A DNA stretch of 64,000 nt from JBBREP01 sp036501845 (lineage in GTDB: Bacteria > Actinomycetota > Acidimicrobiia > IMCC26256 > PALSA-610), in NCBI GenBank assembly GCA_036501845.1, contig DASXZO010000014.1:1-64000 (forward strand), given 5' to 3'. Positions 25,761 to 35,177 of the stretch are shown here, one piece after another. The position numbers and the translations under genes were made by a program. The notes under the pieces were generated by a model. The model saw only the letters and a program-made list of their open reading frames with translations, was not told the DNA's origin and did no database searches. Positions within the stretch are counted from its first letter, which is position 1, and the number at the start of each line of letters is the position of its first letter.

Positions 25761-27293
25761 ATGACTATGGTCGCTACGGTTGCCAACGCGGGCGTGAAAT
25801 ACACCGCGACGACGCACGTGATGCACATCGATTGGCAGGCACCTGAGGGGGTCGGCGGCGCGACGTACGAGGTGCAAGCGGTCGGTAGTGCCACCGTCTA
25901 CAGCACACAGGGCACATCGATCGACATCACGGGCTTGTTTCCGGGTGACTACACGTTCCAAGTCACCACCGTCACCGCCGACGGGCGCAGTAATCCGGCG
26001 CCGACCACTCCGGTCAACGCTTCGATTCCGCCGCCACAGGCGCCGGCGTGGTGTTACGTGTCGGCATGGATGGCCACCGCGGTCATCTTTGCAATGACGC
26101 TCGCGGCGTTCTTGGCCTGGGCCGCAAAGGCCGACCACCGGTCCACCTGGGCGGCCATCGCGTGGGCAAGCGGCTTGTTGTGTCTGGGTCTCGCGATCGT
26201 GAACGCGATCTCGGGCCGTTTGGCGTTCTGGCGCGTTGTCGTAGGAGCGGACGGCCGGGTGTCGACATCGAAGTTGCAACCGGCGATGTGGACGCTGCTC
26301 GTGATGTTCGTGCTCGTCTACTTCACCGCGTTGACCTGGTTCGGCGGCGAGAAAGGTCTCTTCACGTCGTTCCTCGACAGCGGCAGCCTCACGAGCAACA
26401 CGAGCGCTTCCGCGTGGGCGAGCTACCTCATCCTCCTCGGCGGCCCGTTCGCCAATCTTGCGATCGCCAAGGGGATGGTTACGAGCAAGGTCTCGAACGG
26501 CACGCTGCAAAAGACGGTCGCCGACGACGGCACCGTGGCACTACGGCACGCGATCACCGATGACAACGGCGACATCGACCTGGTCGACACCCAATATCTG
26601 CTGTTCAATCTCGTGGCAATCACGTACGTAATCATCGGGCTGGCCACACAGAACTCCCTGCCGGTCATCCCTCCTCTGCTGCTCGCACTGACCGGGACAT
26701 CGGCGGCGGCATACACGCTCAACAAGGCGCTCGACCAGAACGCGCCGACCGTGAACAGCATCGTTCCATCCAGCGCGCGTGCTGGCGACACCGTGGTTAT
26801 CAACGGCTCGAACTTCATGCCTGAGGACGTGAACGGACGGATGCCGGCCGTCACCATCGACGGAAGGCAAGCGACTGTGAGCCACGCGACCGATTCCCAA
26901 ATCACCACCGCCGTACCGCCTGGTACGTCGACCGGTGCCCGCAACGTGATCGTCACCACAGCGGCAAAGGTCAGCACGGATGCGACCTCGATGCAGATCG
27001 TCGCCGACACGCCGACGATCGTTGCGATCCAACCGCCGGTGCCCCATCTGAATCAGGAGATCACGATCGACGGCACCGATTTCTTGTCCGGACTCGACGG
27101 TTCGAAGAAGGTCACCGTGTTCTTCGACAACCGTGACCCTCAAGACGCAAACATCACCGCGCTTCCCAACGGGATCGAACGCGTTGTGGTAGATGTGCCG
27201 CCGAATGTCGCTACGGCGGTCGACGTCGCGGTCAAGGTAAGGACGACTCGAGGCACAGAAACCGACCCTCAGAACGTCACCTTCGCACCGTAA
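25761..27293 (+). CDS. FnIII-like / six-TM / double IPT-TIG protein
   Basis: A 510-residue protein of unusual architecture. Residues 10-88 form an FnIII-like beta domain (TYEVQAVGSATVYST, FPGDYTFQVTTV). Six hydrophobic segments follow at about 101-121, 129-151, 176-194, 217-236, 279-297 and 299-318. The C-terminal part has two IPT/TIG domains, at about 329-412 (VNSIVPSSARAGDTVVINGS) and 414-510 (TIVAIQPPVPHLNQEITIDG). There is no signal peptide, and an even number of segments places both beta domains on the same side of the membrane. Function unknown; a surface or sensing role is only a guess. Confidence 0.7.
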   Translation: MTMVATVANAGVKYTATTHVMHIDWQAPEGVGGATYEVQAVGSATVYSTQGTSIDITGLFPGDYTFQVTTVTADGRSNPAPTTPVNASIPPPQAPAWCYVSAWMATAVIFAMTLAAFLAWAAKADHRSTWAAIAWASGLLCLGLAIVNAISGRLAFWRVVVGADGRVSTSKLQPAMWTLLVMFVLVYFTALTWFGGEKGLFTSFLDSGSLTSNTSASAWASYLILLGGPFANLAIAKGMVTSKVSNGTLQKTVADDGTVALRHAITDDNGDIDLVDTQYLLFNLVAITYVIIGLATQNSLPVIPPLLLALTGTSAAAYTLNKALDQNAPTVNSIVPSSARAGDTVVINGSNFMPEDVNGRMPAVTIDGRQATVSHATDSQITTAVPPGTSTGARNVIVTTAAKVSTDATSMQIVADTPTIVAIQPPVPHLNQEITIDGTDFLSGLDGSKKVTVFFDNRDPQDANITALPNGIERVVVDVPPNVATAVDVAVKVRTTRGTETDPQNVTFAP

Positions 27294-27351
27294 CCAGAGT
27301 CGGCGGGGCGGCCTGGTGACCTTCGATGGCGTTCGTCGTCAGGTCGACGGC

Positions 27352-27368
27352 GCCGTGATCGTCACGGC
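27352..27368. terminator. hairpin between convergent genes
   Basis: GCCGTGA-TCG-TCACGGC, 7-bp arms with a 3-nt loop, lies in the 173-bp gap between the IPT protein and the convergent VOC gene. A second short hairpin GTTGC-AAATC-GCAAC occurs at 27437-27451. Either could serve as terminator. Confidence 0.4.
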
Positions 27369-27466
27369 TCCGGGGGTGGCGACAACCCCACGCGGGTGGT
27401 CTTGTCGTATGCAGGGAACGCGAGCACGGCGGCAGTGTTGCAAATCGCAACCTGACGACGCACCCG

Positions 27467-27862
27467 CTACAGCTTCGCGTCGGGGATCGTTGGCTGGAAA
27501 AGCTCGACCGGGTTGCCAGAGGGGTCGTCGAGCAGTATTTGGTTGCCGCCGATGCCGGTGACGATGTCGTTGCGGAAATGGGCCCCCGCAGTTCGCAACT
27601 CGGCCACGAGTGATTCGAGGTCGTCGACCTCGACCACGAAGCGGTTCCAGCCACCCGGTTCCGGCAACGTGCCGTCACCTATTGCCGCACCGCCGCCAGG
27701 CCCACCTCCCGGCGCGCTCAGCGCCAATTGCAGATCGCCACGTTCGAGCATCGCGAACGCCGGCGCCGGATGCATCAGCTCGCGGAAGCCGAGCTTTCCG
27801 CAATAGAAGGCGATCGCCTCGTCCACGTCGTTCACGAAGTACCGCACACGAACACTGGCCAT
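27467..27862 (-). CDS. VOC-superfamily (glyoxalase-like) protein
   Basis: A 131-residue protein with the two beta-alpha-beta modules of the vicinal oxygen chelate fold: VRYFVNDVDEAIAFYCGKLG at the start and WNRFVVEVDDLESLVAEL in the second half, ending DDPSGNPVELFQP. A metal-ligand Glu is present in the last motif. It is a single-domain member whose substrate cannot be predicted. Confidence 0.8.
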   Translation of the reverse strand: MASVRVRYFVNDVDEAIAFYCGKLGFRELMHPAPAFAMLERGDLQLALSAPGGGPGGGAAIGDGTLPEPGGWNRFVVEVDDLESLVAELRTAGAHFRNDIVTGIGGNQILLDDPSGNPVELFQPTIPDAKL

Positions 27863-27948
27863 ACCTGCTGTATACCCCAGCCCCGCGCGCCGAGCGCGCA
27901 GTCGGACGGCGCTCCACTCCGAATACCGTTCGCGCCGTGAAGTGCACC

Positions 27949-29175
27949 ATGACCAGCCGACTCGTTTACGTGGCCGCGACCTTGCTCGTGGCCGCCTCGT
28001 GTAGCAGTAGCGGGAACAAGGCGAGCACTACGAGCAGCGCGGCGCCACGCACCTCGTCATCTGCGGCACCTTCGACCAGCACAGCTGCGACGACTACGAC
28101 GGCGGCGCCGAATGCGCCGTTGCGAGTGGCGTTGCGGACGGTAGTGCGGGGTCTGGCGAGCCCGGTCGGGATGGCGGTGCGGCACGGCGACCCAGCCCTC
28201 TATGTCGCCGAGCAGTACACGGGCAAGGTGGTCGCCATCGTCAACGGGCACATCCGCAGCGCGGCGCTGCTCGACCTCCACGGCGCCGTCAGCAAGGGCA
28301 ACGAACAAGGTTTGCTCGACCTCGCCTTCTCCCCGGACGGCACCCACATGTACATCGATTACACCGACCCGCACGGCGACACCCACGTGGACGAATATCG
28401 CGTGGGCACGGACGGGGTCGCAGATCCGAGCAGCCGCCGGAGCGTGCTGTTCGAGCGCCAGCCGTTCCCGAACCACAACGGCGGCGAGGTGCTGTTCGGT
28501 CCCGATGGCGAGCTCTACATCGGCCTCGGCGACGGCGGTTCGGAAGGCGATCCGCAGCACAACGGGCAGAACCGCGACACCTTGCTCGGCAAGATCCTGC
28601 GCATCGATCCGAACCCCATCGGCTCGCAGGCCTATGCCGTGCCGATTGACAACCCGTTCGTCGGCGTGGCCAACACCAAGCCCGAGATCTGGATGTGGGG
28701 CCTGCGCAATCCATGGCGGTTCTCGTTCGACTCCGCCACCGGTGCGATGTGGATCGGCGACGTCGGCCAGGACAAGTTCGAGGAGATCGACGTGGCGCCG
28801 AAGGGCGCCAAAGGCCTCAACTTCGAATGGTCGCGCCGCGAGGGATTCGCCGCCTACAACGGCGGCACGCGTCCTCCGGGCGGCGTCGATCCCGTGTACG
28901 CGATCTCGCATGCCGACGGTTCGTGCGCCGTCGTCGGCGGCTACGTGTATCGAGGACGCGACATTCCGGCAATGTTCGGCAAGTACCTGTTCACCGACGA
29001 CTGCAAGGGCGACCTGCTGATGCTGACGCCGAACGGCACACATCCGACGGCGGCCGCAACCAACCCCGGCCTGCACATCGATCAGCCCACGAGCTTCGGC
29101 GAAGACGCGTCCGGCGAGCTCTACATGATCTCGCGCAGCGGCACGCTCTCGAAAATTGTCGCGGGCACTGGATAA
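27949..29175 (+). CDS. PQQ-dependent sugar dehydrogenase-like lipoprotein
   Basis: A 408-residue secreted six-bladed propeller of the soluble glucose/sorbosone dehydrogenase family. The lipobox-like VAASC ends the signal, then a Ser/Thr/Ala linker. The motif PNHNGGEVLFGPDGELYIGL (about 183-202) and GLRNPWRFSFDSATG carry the family's active-site His and Arg. It would oxidise an aldose outside the membrane using PQQ. A GTG 12 bp upstream is an alternative start. No PQQ synthesis genes are visible here. Confidence 0.8.
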   Translation: MTSRLVYVAATLLVAASCSSSGNKASTTSSAAPRTSSSAAPSTSTAATTTTAAPNAPLRVALRTVVRGLASPVGMAVRHGDPALYVAEQYTGKVVAIVNGHIRSAALLDLHGAVSKGNEQGLLDLAFSPDGTHMYIDYTDPHGDTHVDEYRVGTDGVADPSSRRSVLFERQPFPNHNGGEVLFGPDGELYIGLGDGGSEGDPQHNGQNRDTLLGKILRIDPNPIGSQAYAVPIDNPFVGVANTKPEIWMWGLRNPWRFSFDSATGAMWIGDVGQDKFEEIDVAPKGAKGLNFEWSRREGFAAYNGGTRPPGGVDPVYAISHADGSCAVVGGYVYRGRDIPAMFGKYLFTDDCKGDLLMLTPNGTHPTAAATNPGLHIDQPTSFGEDASGELYMISRSGTLSKIVAGTG

Positions 29176-29189
29176 CCGCGCGCGTTGGC

Positions 29190-30155
29190 CTATCCGGTGA
29201 CGATGCTCGCTTCGCCCGGGTGGTTGCCGTCACGCATCAGCCGTGTGCTGGCGCTCTGGTCGCCGAGCAACGTGAGATCGAAGAAGTCGATCGATGTCGC
29301 GATCGCCGTCTGGTCGTGAGGTGACGGTTCGTCCTCGTAGGCCTCGGGATGAATGCCGAGGTGGTAGGTGATGAACCACTTTGGCGAGGCGCTGGCCGCG
29401 AAGGCCTTTCGAGCGACCGAGTAGGGCGCGGCGATATCGGTATCGATGTGCGCGAACAGCACCGGGATCGAGTTCTGGCCGAACGGCTTGGAGAAGGGCA
29501 GGCGCACTCCGTCGAAGATCGCGGCCGCGCGCAGGCGCGGATCACGACAGCACGGGTCGTACACGAGCCCATAGGTGGTGGCGCCGCCGAGCGAAAGACC
29601 CGCGGCCGCGATACGCGTCGCGTCGATCTTCGATCGCAGCGGTCCGTCGAGGAGCTGCGTCAGCACAAAGCTGATGTCGGCGGGCTGGTTCACATAGTCG
29701 GTGACGATGTCGTACGGCTTCCCGCGCGTGCTCGTGAGCGGGAACTGCGGTGCGGCCACGAAGTAACCGGCCGCCGCCCACGCCCGGAACAGTTGCGTGA
29801 ACTTGGCCGGCGCACCCTTGTAACCGTGCGAGAACATGATGAGAGGCCGCGGCGTCGCAGCGGTCGGGATGTAGAGATCGGTCGGCAGCGTCCGCCGCGG
29901 CGAATACGCAGCGTTCCCTGGCGTTGCCGTCGGTCGCGACGTGTCGACGAATGTCTGGTGACGCACGACGAACGCGAACGGCCGACCCGCTGTCGTTGGC
30001 GCAGGCATCGTCGAAGTCGAGGTCGACTTCGGCGCGACTGGCGCGACAGGAGCGGCCGACCGAGTCGACGACGACGAACACGCGACGGCGCACGTCATGG
30101 CGAGGCCCACGGCAATGCCTGCTCGCGCCGCGCCCGAGCGCGCCGAACGTTTCAT
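29190..30155 (-). CDS. secreted alpha/beta hydrolase (lipoprotein-like)
   Basis: A 321-residue hydrolase with an N-terminal hydrophobic segment ending in AVAC (possible lipid attachment) and a Ser/Pro linker. The nucleophile elbow is GLSLGG in AAAGLSLGGATTYG, the oxyanion region MFSHGYKG, and the late His may be in SPHDQT. It resembles dienelactone-hydrolase/chlorophyllase-like platelet-lipase folds. Extracellular ester hydrolysis is likely; the substrate is unknown. It is convergent with the sugar dehydrogenase (14 bp apart). Confidence 0.75.
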   Translation of the reverse strand: MKRSARSGAARAGIAVGLAMTCAVACSSSSTRSAAPVAPVAPKSTSTSTMPAPTTAGRPFAFVVRHQTFVDTSRPTATPGNAAYSPRRTLPTDLYIPTAATPRPLIMFSHGYKGAPAKFTQLFRAWAAAGYFVAAPQFPLTSTRGKPYDIVTDYVNQPADISFVLTQLLDGPLRSKIDATRIAAAGLSLGGATTYGLVYDPCCRDPRLRAAAIFDGVRLPFSKPFGQNSIPVLFAHIDTDIAAPYSVARKAFAASASPKWFITYHLGIHPEAYEDEPSPHDQTAIATSIDFFDLTLLGDQSASTRLMRDGNHPGEASIVTG

Positions 30156-30253
30156 GCTCCCCCGCATCAACGCCCGACCTTAGATGAGTATGGACGCTCG
30201 GTGTTGTGGCCCTCGCCACGGCGAGCGCCACCTTGACCTGGTCGAGAGCGCAC

Positions 30254-30928
30254 TCACCGTTGTGTGACTGCGCAGCACGTCTCGGTCTTGCCACTGCGAT
30301 CCCAGGTGGTGGTAATGAAGTCGACGGGCAATGGGCCAGAGTTGAGCAACGCGGCGGTCATCGCAGCCTCGCTGAACGTGTAGTGGCCGCGAATGTCGAC
30401 GGTAACTTCACGAGGCGGACAGCTGTTCCGAGCGCAGATCGTCGCTGGCGCGAGAACGAAATCGTCCATCACGGCAACCGCCTTCGCCGCCGCTGCGGGT
30501 GGCACCTCGCCGCGATAGGCCACACGCACCAGCCATTCGCTACTGCCATCTCGAGCAACGGCAGCATGCACGAAGGCCGAACGAGGAAACAGCGAGGCGC
30601 CCAGTCGGTCGCACTTCACGCCGCTTGTTGCGTCGGCGTACCAGGGAGAGTTCGCCGGGTGTCCGCAGAAGATCTGCGCACCGCACACATCTGGCCGTCC
30701 GGCTTGGGACAGCGCGGTGGTGGCGAGCAGGGGCCGGAGCTCCAACTGGCTCTCGGACGCAAGCATGTCCCAGTTCGCTGGTCCTCGCACCGTACCGAGC
30801 ACGTCGCAGGTATGCCGGCACGCTTTCGATATTGGCGGCGACCTCGCCCGCTTGGCGGCGTGACGCACGTGGAAGATAGCGAAGGGCAGCGACCGGTAGC
30901 GACGGCGCGACCGTCGCAAGCGCGACAA
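30254..30928 (-). CDS. cysteine-rich hypothetical protein, start uncertain
   Basis: The clearly protein-like part runs from about NWDMLASESQLELRPLL to the end, with six or more cysteines (CGAQIFCGH, VKCDRLG, ICARNSCP, ETCCAV) that suggest a disulfide-stabilised exported domain. The first 50 residues in this frame are very basic and unconvincing. A signal-peptide-like sequence (MNRHLVTLVALATVAPSLPV) occurs in the adjacent frame just upstream, from about 30952, so a frameshift or misjudged start is possible. No family recognised. Confidence 0.45.
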   Translation of the reverse strand: MSRLRRSRRRYRSLPFAIFHVRHAAKRARSPPISKACRHTCDVLGTVRGPANWDMLASESQLELRPLLATTALSQAGRPDVCGAQIFCGHPANSPWYADATSGVKCDRLGASLFPRSAFVHAAVARDGSSEWLVRVAYRGEVPPAAAAKAVAVMDDFVLAPATICARNSCPPREVTVDIRGHYTFSEAAMTAALLNSGPLPVDFITTTWDRSGKTETCCAVTQR

Positions 30929-30938
30929 GAGTCACGAG

Positions 30939-31496
30939 ATGGCGATTCACCTCCGCCCGGCCGACCGCACAGCCCTCACGACCACGCTGGAGAGCTGCCG
31001 TGACGCACCGCTGACCTATGGGCCGGTCGGGAGTTCGCTGGGAGAGCACACGCCAAAGGGTCTGCACCGACGCGTTTGGAGTGTCTGTCTCGACAGCGGT
31101 GCCTTCGATCGAGCCGCCGACAGCATCTTGACGTGGGCCGTGCACCGCGGTTCCGGCCTCAGCGTCGCGACCGACGGCCCGATGCAGGTCGGTACCAATG
31201 TCGTGATGAACGCTCCGTTGCCGCTGGGCTTCGTGGACATCACGTGCCGAATCGTCGTCGTCATCGACGAACCCGATCGCCGTGGATTCGCCTACGGCAC
31301 GCTTCCGGTGCACCCCGAGACCGGAGAGGAAGTGTTCCTCGCCGTTCGTGATGATGAGGGTGTGCGCTTCGACGTGCGGGCGGTGTCCGCACCGCGGCAC
31401 CCTCTGGCGCGGCTTGCGCCACCGCTCGCGGATCGATTGCAGCACACCGCCGTCCGTCGGTATCTGACCACGATGACGAAGCTCACCGAGGTGTGA
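30939..31496 (+). CDS. DUF1990-family protein
   Basis: A 185-residue protein matching the DUF1990 pattern: LTYGPVGSSLGEHTPKG near residue 25, VHRGSGLSVATDGPMQVG, CRIVVVIDEPDRRGFAYGTL and the end motif HPLARLAPPLADRLQ. Function is unknown for the family. It starts 10 bp from the divergent hypothetical gene and ends at a strong terminator. Confidence 0.85.
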   Translation: MAIHLRPADRTALTTTLESCRDAPLTYGPVGSSLGEHTPKGLHRRVWSVCLDSGAFDRAADSILTWAVHRGSGLSVATDGPMQVGTNVVMNAPLPLGFVDITCRIVVVIDEPDRRGFAYGTLPVHPETGEEVFLAVRDDEGVRFDVRAVSAPRHPLARLAPPLADRLQHTAVRRYLTTMTKLTEV

Positions 31497-31501
31497 GCCC
31501 A

Positions 31502-31533
31502 CCGGCGCGCGCTGTCGCGGCAGCGCGCGCCGG
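31502..31533. terminator. strong bidirectional hairpin terminator
   Basis: Perfect 13-bp arms CCGGCGCGCGCTG and CAGCGCGCGCCGG with a 6-nt loop sit between the convergent DUF1990 and amidohydrolase genes. There is no U-tract. Confidence 0.65.
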
Positions 31534-31563
31534 CACGAATCTGGCGTGGCTACTGAATGGCGG

Positions 31564-32724
31564 TCAGATGCCCCAGATGCGCGCGGCGTTGCCACCCGCG
31601 ATGAGCTCGCGTTCTTCCTCGGTGCAGCTGCCCATCATCTCGTCGACGACCTTGCGTGAGTAGGGCCAGTCGTTGCCGTGGTGCGGGTAGTCGCTCGACC
31701 ACATGATGTTCTCGACGCCGGCACGGTGGCGCAGCTCGATACCGGAGCGGTCGACGATGAAGCTCGCGGCGTTGTTGCGATACCAGTAGAACGACGGCGG
31801 GTTCGTGATCGGCAGATCGCCCCACACGCGGTTGCGCCACCAGCGGTCGTCGACGCATTCGAGGAAGTGCGGGATCCAGCCCACACCGGTCTCGATCCAA
31901 CACACTTTGAGTTCGGGGAAGCGCTCGAACACGCCGGTGAAGATCATGCTCGTCATCGCGCCGGTGGCCATCGAGAACACGTGGCTCATGCCACCGATGG
32001 CCTTGGCGCGTGTCGCCTCGTTGTCGAAGCGATAGAGCTGGTTGCCCTGCGTCGCCGCCGCCTTGCGCCCCGCCATGCGCTGGTTCCTCGAAATGATGTT
32101 GATGTGGATCGACACGGGCAGGCCCGCGTCGGCGCACGCGGCCCAGAACGGGTCGTCGTCGCGCGAGAGCGACTCGCCGCCCGCGGGCCAGTTCGAGATC
32201 AACACGCCCTTGGCGCCGCGAGCGGCGGCGCTCTTCACGCCGGCGACCGCATGGTCGATGCCCGTCGACGGCATCTGCGCCACACCGATGAGGCGCGCAC
32301 GATCAGGCGCGCAGAACTCGTCGAACAAGAAGTTGTTGTAGGCCTCCACACCGGCGAGCACGAAGTCGGCGTCGTCGTCACCGAGGAAGTGGCTCATCGT
32401 GCGCTGCGGCGGGAACAGCACTTCGGCGCGCACGCCGTCGAGGTCCATGTCGGCGAGGCGCGCGGCACCGTCGTAGCAACCCTTACGCGCCTGTTCGTAG
32501 GTGACACCGAACCAGCGGAACTGGTCGTAGGGCATGCCGGGAGTGGCGGTGAGACCGATCGGATCGGGATCGCCGCCCACCGCGGTGAGCCACGCGTCGC
32601 CGCCCTCGTGATCCTTCACGAGCTTCGGCGCCTTCTCCATCCACTTCGACGCGAGGTGGTTCTTCCAGATGTCGGGCGGCTCGAGGAGGTGGCAGTCGGC
32701 ATCGACGAGCTGATGATTGGCCAT
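31564..32724 (-). CDS. amidohydrolase family 2 protein
   Basis: A 386-residue metal-dependent hydrolase/decarboxylase of the ACMSD-like TIM-barrel group. It has the N-terminal metal motif VDADCHLLEPPDIW, the barrel strand LPVSIHINII and the C-terminal WSSDYPHHGNDWPYS with the metal-binding Asp. Such proteins are frequent in actinobacterial catabolic clusters and often act on ring-cleavage acids. It is divergent from the CaiB gene, with a TGAC-N6-GTCA palindrome between them. Confidence 0.8.
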   Translation of the reverse strand: MANHQLVDADCHLLEPPDIWKNHLASKWMEKAPKLVKDHEGGDAWLTAVGGDPDPIGLTATPGMPYDQFRWFGVTYEQARKGCYDGAARLADMDLDGVRAEVLFPPQRTMSHFLGDDDADFVLAGVEAYNNFLFDEFCAPDRARLIGVAQMPSTGIDHAVAGVKSAAARGAKGVLISNWPAGGESLSRDDDPFWAACADAGLPVSIHINIISRNQRMAGRKAAATQGNQLYRFDNEATRAKAIGGMSHVFSMATGAMTSMIFTGVFERFPELKVCWIETGVGWIPHFLECVDDRWWRNRVWGDLPITNPPSFYWYRNNAASFIVDRSGIELRHRAGVENIMWSSDYPHHGNDWPYSRKVVDEMMGSCTEEERELIAGGNAARIWGI

Positions 32725-32764
32725 GACGCTCCCGTCCAGACCGGTGGCAACACCGGCTTCCTAC

Positions 32765-32782
32765 ACTGACACGAACGTCAGT
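32765..32782. promoter_or_regulatory. inverted repeat ACTGAC-N6-GTCAGT
   Basis: Six-bp arms flank ACGAAC in the 76-bp gap between the divergent amidohydrolase and CaiB genes. The core TGAC-N6-GTCA and the following GT-T-TT context recur upstream of the SDR at 59751. A TetR-type operator is inferred. Confidence 0.5.
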
Positions 32783-32800
32783 ATTTCACAGGGAGGGTCG

Positions 32801-35089
32801 ATGGCGTCAGGCCGCGTAGGGCTGGACGGCTTGTCGGGGATCCACGTCGTCGAGCTCGGTGGCGAGGCTGCTGCGCGCGCTGGTCGCGTGCTCGCCGACC
32901 TCGGCACACGGGTGACGCGGGTGTCGCCTGCTGGGCGGCCCGACGTGCTGGCGGCCCGACACTCCGCGTGGATCGCGTGGACGCACGGCAAGGAGCTCGT
33001 GACGCTCGACGATGACGGCGCTGCGGCATTGGCGCGCGACGCCGACGTGGTGCTCGACACGCCGGGCGAGCCCGACACGATCGTGCTCGATCCGTCGGTG
33101 GCGCCAAAAGCATCCTGGGTGCGCATCACACCGTTCGGGCTCGACGGGCCGCGCTCGCGCTGGCGCGCCACCGACCTCGGCGTGATGGCCGCGAGCGGCA
33201 ACATGTACCCCACTGGTGATCCCGACCGCGCGCCGGTGCGAGCAGTGGAGCCCACAAGTCTCGGACACGTCGCGGGCGAGGCCGCTTATGCCGCGCTCAC
33301 CGCGATCGCGAGCGGCCGGCCACAGATCGTGGACGTGTCGATGCAGGAATGCGTGACGATCGCCAACATGGGTGGCGCGGGCCGCTTCTTCCGGTCGGGC
33401 GTGCGCGGGCGGCGCATCGGCGCTCGCATCGGCCCGACGCGCGAGATCTGGCCCACGTCGGACGGCTTCGTGAGCTTCGGCATCCGCGGCGGCGCATCGC
33501 GCGCACCTTCGATGCGCACGATCGCTAAGCTCGTGCGCGACGCGGGCATCGACGAGCCGCTCCTCGACCAGGACTGGGCGGCGTGGGCGCCCGAGCACGC
33601 GCCCCAGGAGGAGCTCGACCGCATCGAGGCCGCAATCGGTGGCTATTTCACGACGCGAACGATGAGCGAGCTCTTCGAGACCGCCGTTGCAACGAACTTG
33701 ATGCTCGCGCCGGCGAACACGCCGCGCGAGTTGCTGCAGTGGTCGCAGCTCGAGGCGCGCGACTACTTCGGCACCACCGGCGAGGCCGGCCAAGTGGGCG
33801 GTCTCCCCCGCTCCACGGTGATTGTGCGCACGCGCGAGAGCGGCCAGCGCAATGCTCCATCGCGGGTGGCGCAGCCCACATCGCCGTGGGAGGGAACGCA
33901 CATTCTCGAGTTCGGTGCCGGTGCCGCCGGGCCGATCGCGAACCGATACTTCGTGGAGCAGGGCGCCACCGTGCTGCGCGTCGAGAGCCGCACGCGGCCC
34001 GACTTTCTGCGCGCCATGGCCGTGAGCGCGCGCAGTCCGCATGGCGTCGAGGGCTCCGATCTGTACGACGCGTTGAACTGCGCCAAGCGCGACGTCACCT
34101 TCAACCTCAAGCACCCTGAGGCCGTCGCGCTCGTGAAGCGCCTCGTGGTCGAGTGGGCCGACGCGGTGGCCGAGAACTTCGCGCCGCGCGCCATGGCGAG
34201 CTTCGGCCTCGACTACGAGTCGCTCGCAGCCGTTGCGCCCGGGCTCGTGATGATCAGCGCGTGCTTGAACGGTCAGACCGGGCCGCACAAGGACTACCCG
34301 GGCTTTGGTGGGCAGGGTTCGGCCCTGTCGGGGTGGAACTGGATCACCGGTTGGGCCGACGCCGAGCCGCTCGGACCGTTCGGCACCATCACCGACTCGC
34401 TCGCGCCGCGCTATGTGGCGGCCGCGCTCGCCGCCGGGCTTTTGCACCACCGCGCGACGGGCGAGGGCGTGTACCTCGATGTGTCCCAGGTGGAATGCGG
34501 CGCCTACGCACTCTCGCCGTGGATCCTCGACTACGTGCTCGACGGCACGATCGGCACACGCGACGGCAGCCGCTCGCACACCGCGGCGCCGCACGGTGCG
34601 TTCCCGTGCGCGGCCGAGGGACCCGTCGAAGATCGGTGGGTGGCGATCGCATGCCACTCCGACGACGACTGGCGCCGGCTCGCCGAGGTGATCGGCGTGA
34701 ATGACGCGACGCTTGCCACGTTCGATGCCCGTCGTGCCCGCATCGACGAAGTGGAAGACCTTGTGGCCCGCTACACGCGTTCGCGCGAGCAGGCGACGGT
34801 CGCCGCCACACTCCAGGGGGCCGGTATCGAGGCGGTGCCGATCTCCGACTTCGGCGACGTGTTCACCGACGAACAGCTCGCGCACCGTGGTCACTTCGTA
34901 ACCCTCGACCATCCCGTGCTCGGACCCGGCGCGTACGAGCGCAGCGGCATGCGCTGTTCCGACGCGACCGCGGGCTACGACCGTCCGGCGCCGATGCTCG
35001 GTCAGGACAACGACTGGGTGTTCCACGAGCTGCTCGACCTCGACGACACCGAGATCGAACGACTCCGAGCCGACGGCGCCCTCGACTAG
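32801..35089 (+). CDS. double-domain CaiB/BaiF-type CoA transferase
   Basis: A 762-residue protein made of two class III CoA-transferase domains in tandem. The first contains GIHVVELGGEAAARAGRVLADLG and the strand QIVDVSMQEC. The second starts GTHILEFGAGAAGPIANRYF (about 369) and has YLDVSQVECGAYALS and HTAAPHGAFPC. The usual family length is about 400, so this is a fused pair that may form the interlocked dimer within one chain. The ATG at 32801 follows GGGAGGG. It would move CoA between acids in catabolism. Confidence 0.85.
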   Translation: MASGRVGLDGLSGIHVVELGGEAAARAGRVLADLGTRVTRVSPAGRPDVLAARHSAWIAWTHGKELVTLDDDGAAALARDADVVLDTPGEPDTIVLDPSVAPKASWVRITPFGLDGPRSRWRATDLGVMAASGNMYPTGDPDRAPVRAVEPTSLGHVAGEAAYAALTAIASGRPQIVDVSMQECVTIANMGGAGRFFRSGVRGRRIGARIGPTREIWPTSDGFVSFGIRGGASRAPSMRTIAKLVRDAGIDEPLLDQDWAAWAPEHAPQEELDRIEAAIGGYFTTRTMSELFETAVATNLMLAPANTPRELLQWSQLEARDYFGTTGEAGQVGGLPRSTVIVRTRESGQRNAPSRVAQPTSPWEGTHILEFGAGAAGPIANRYFVEQGATVLRVESRTRPDFLRAMAVSARSPHGVEGSDLYDALNCAKRDVTFNLKHPEAVALVKRLVVEWADAVAENFAPRAMASFGLDYESLAAVAPGLVMISACLNGQTGPHKDYPGFGGQGSALSGWNWITGWADAEPLGPFGTITDSLAPRYVAAALAAGLLHHRATGEGVYLDVSQVECGAYALSPWILDYVLDGTIGTRDGSRSHTAAPHGAFPCAAEGPVEDRWVAIACHSDDDWRRLAEVIGVNDATLATFDARRARIDEVEDLVARYTRSREQATVAATLQGAGIEAVPISDFGDVFTDEQLAHRGHFVTLDHPVLGPGAYERSGMRCSDATAGYDRPAPMLGQDNDWVFHELLDLDDTEIERLRADGALD

Positions 35090-35177
35090 AGCCCGACGCG
35101 GGGGTCGGTCGTCGCTGTGCGAGGATGAGCAGATCGGTGTTCGTTTCTTCGCGCGCCTGCTGATTCTCGCCGCGGGC

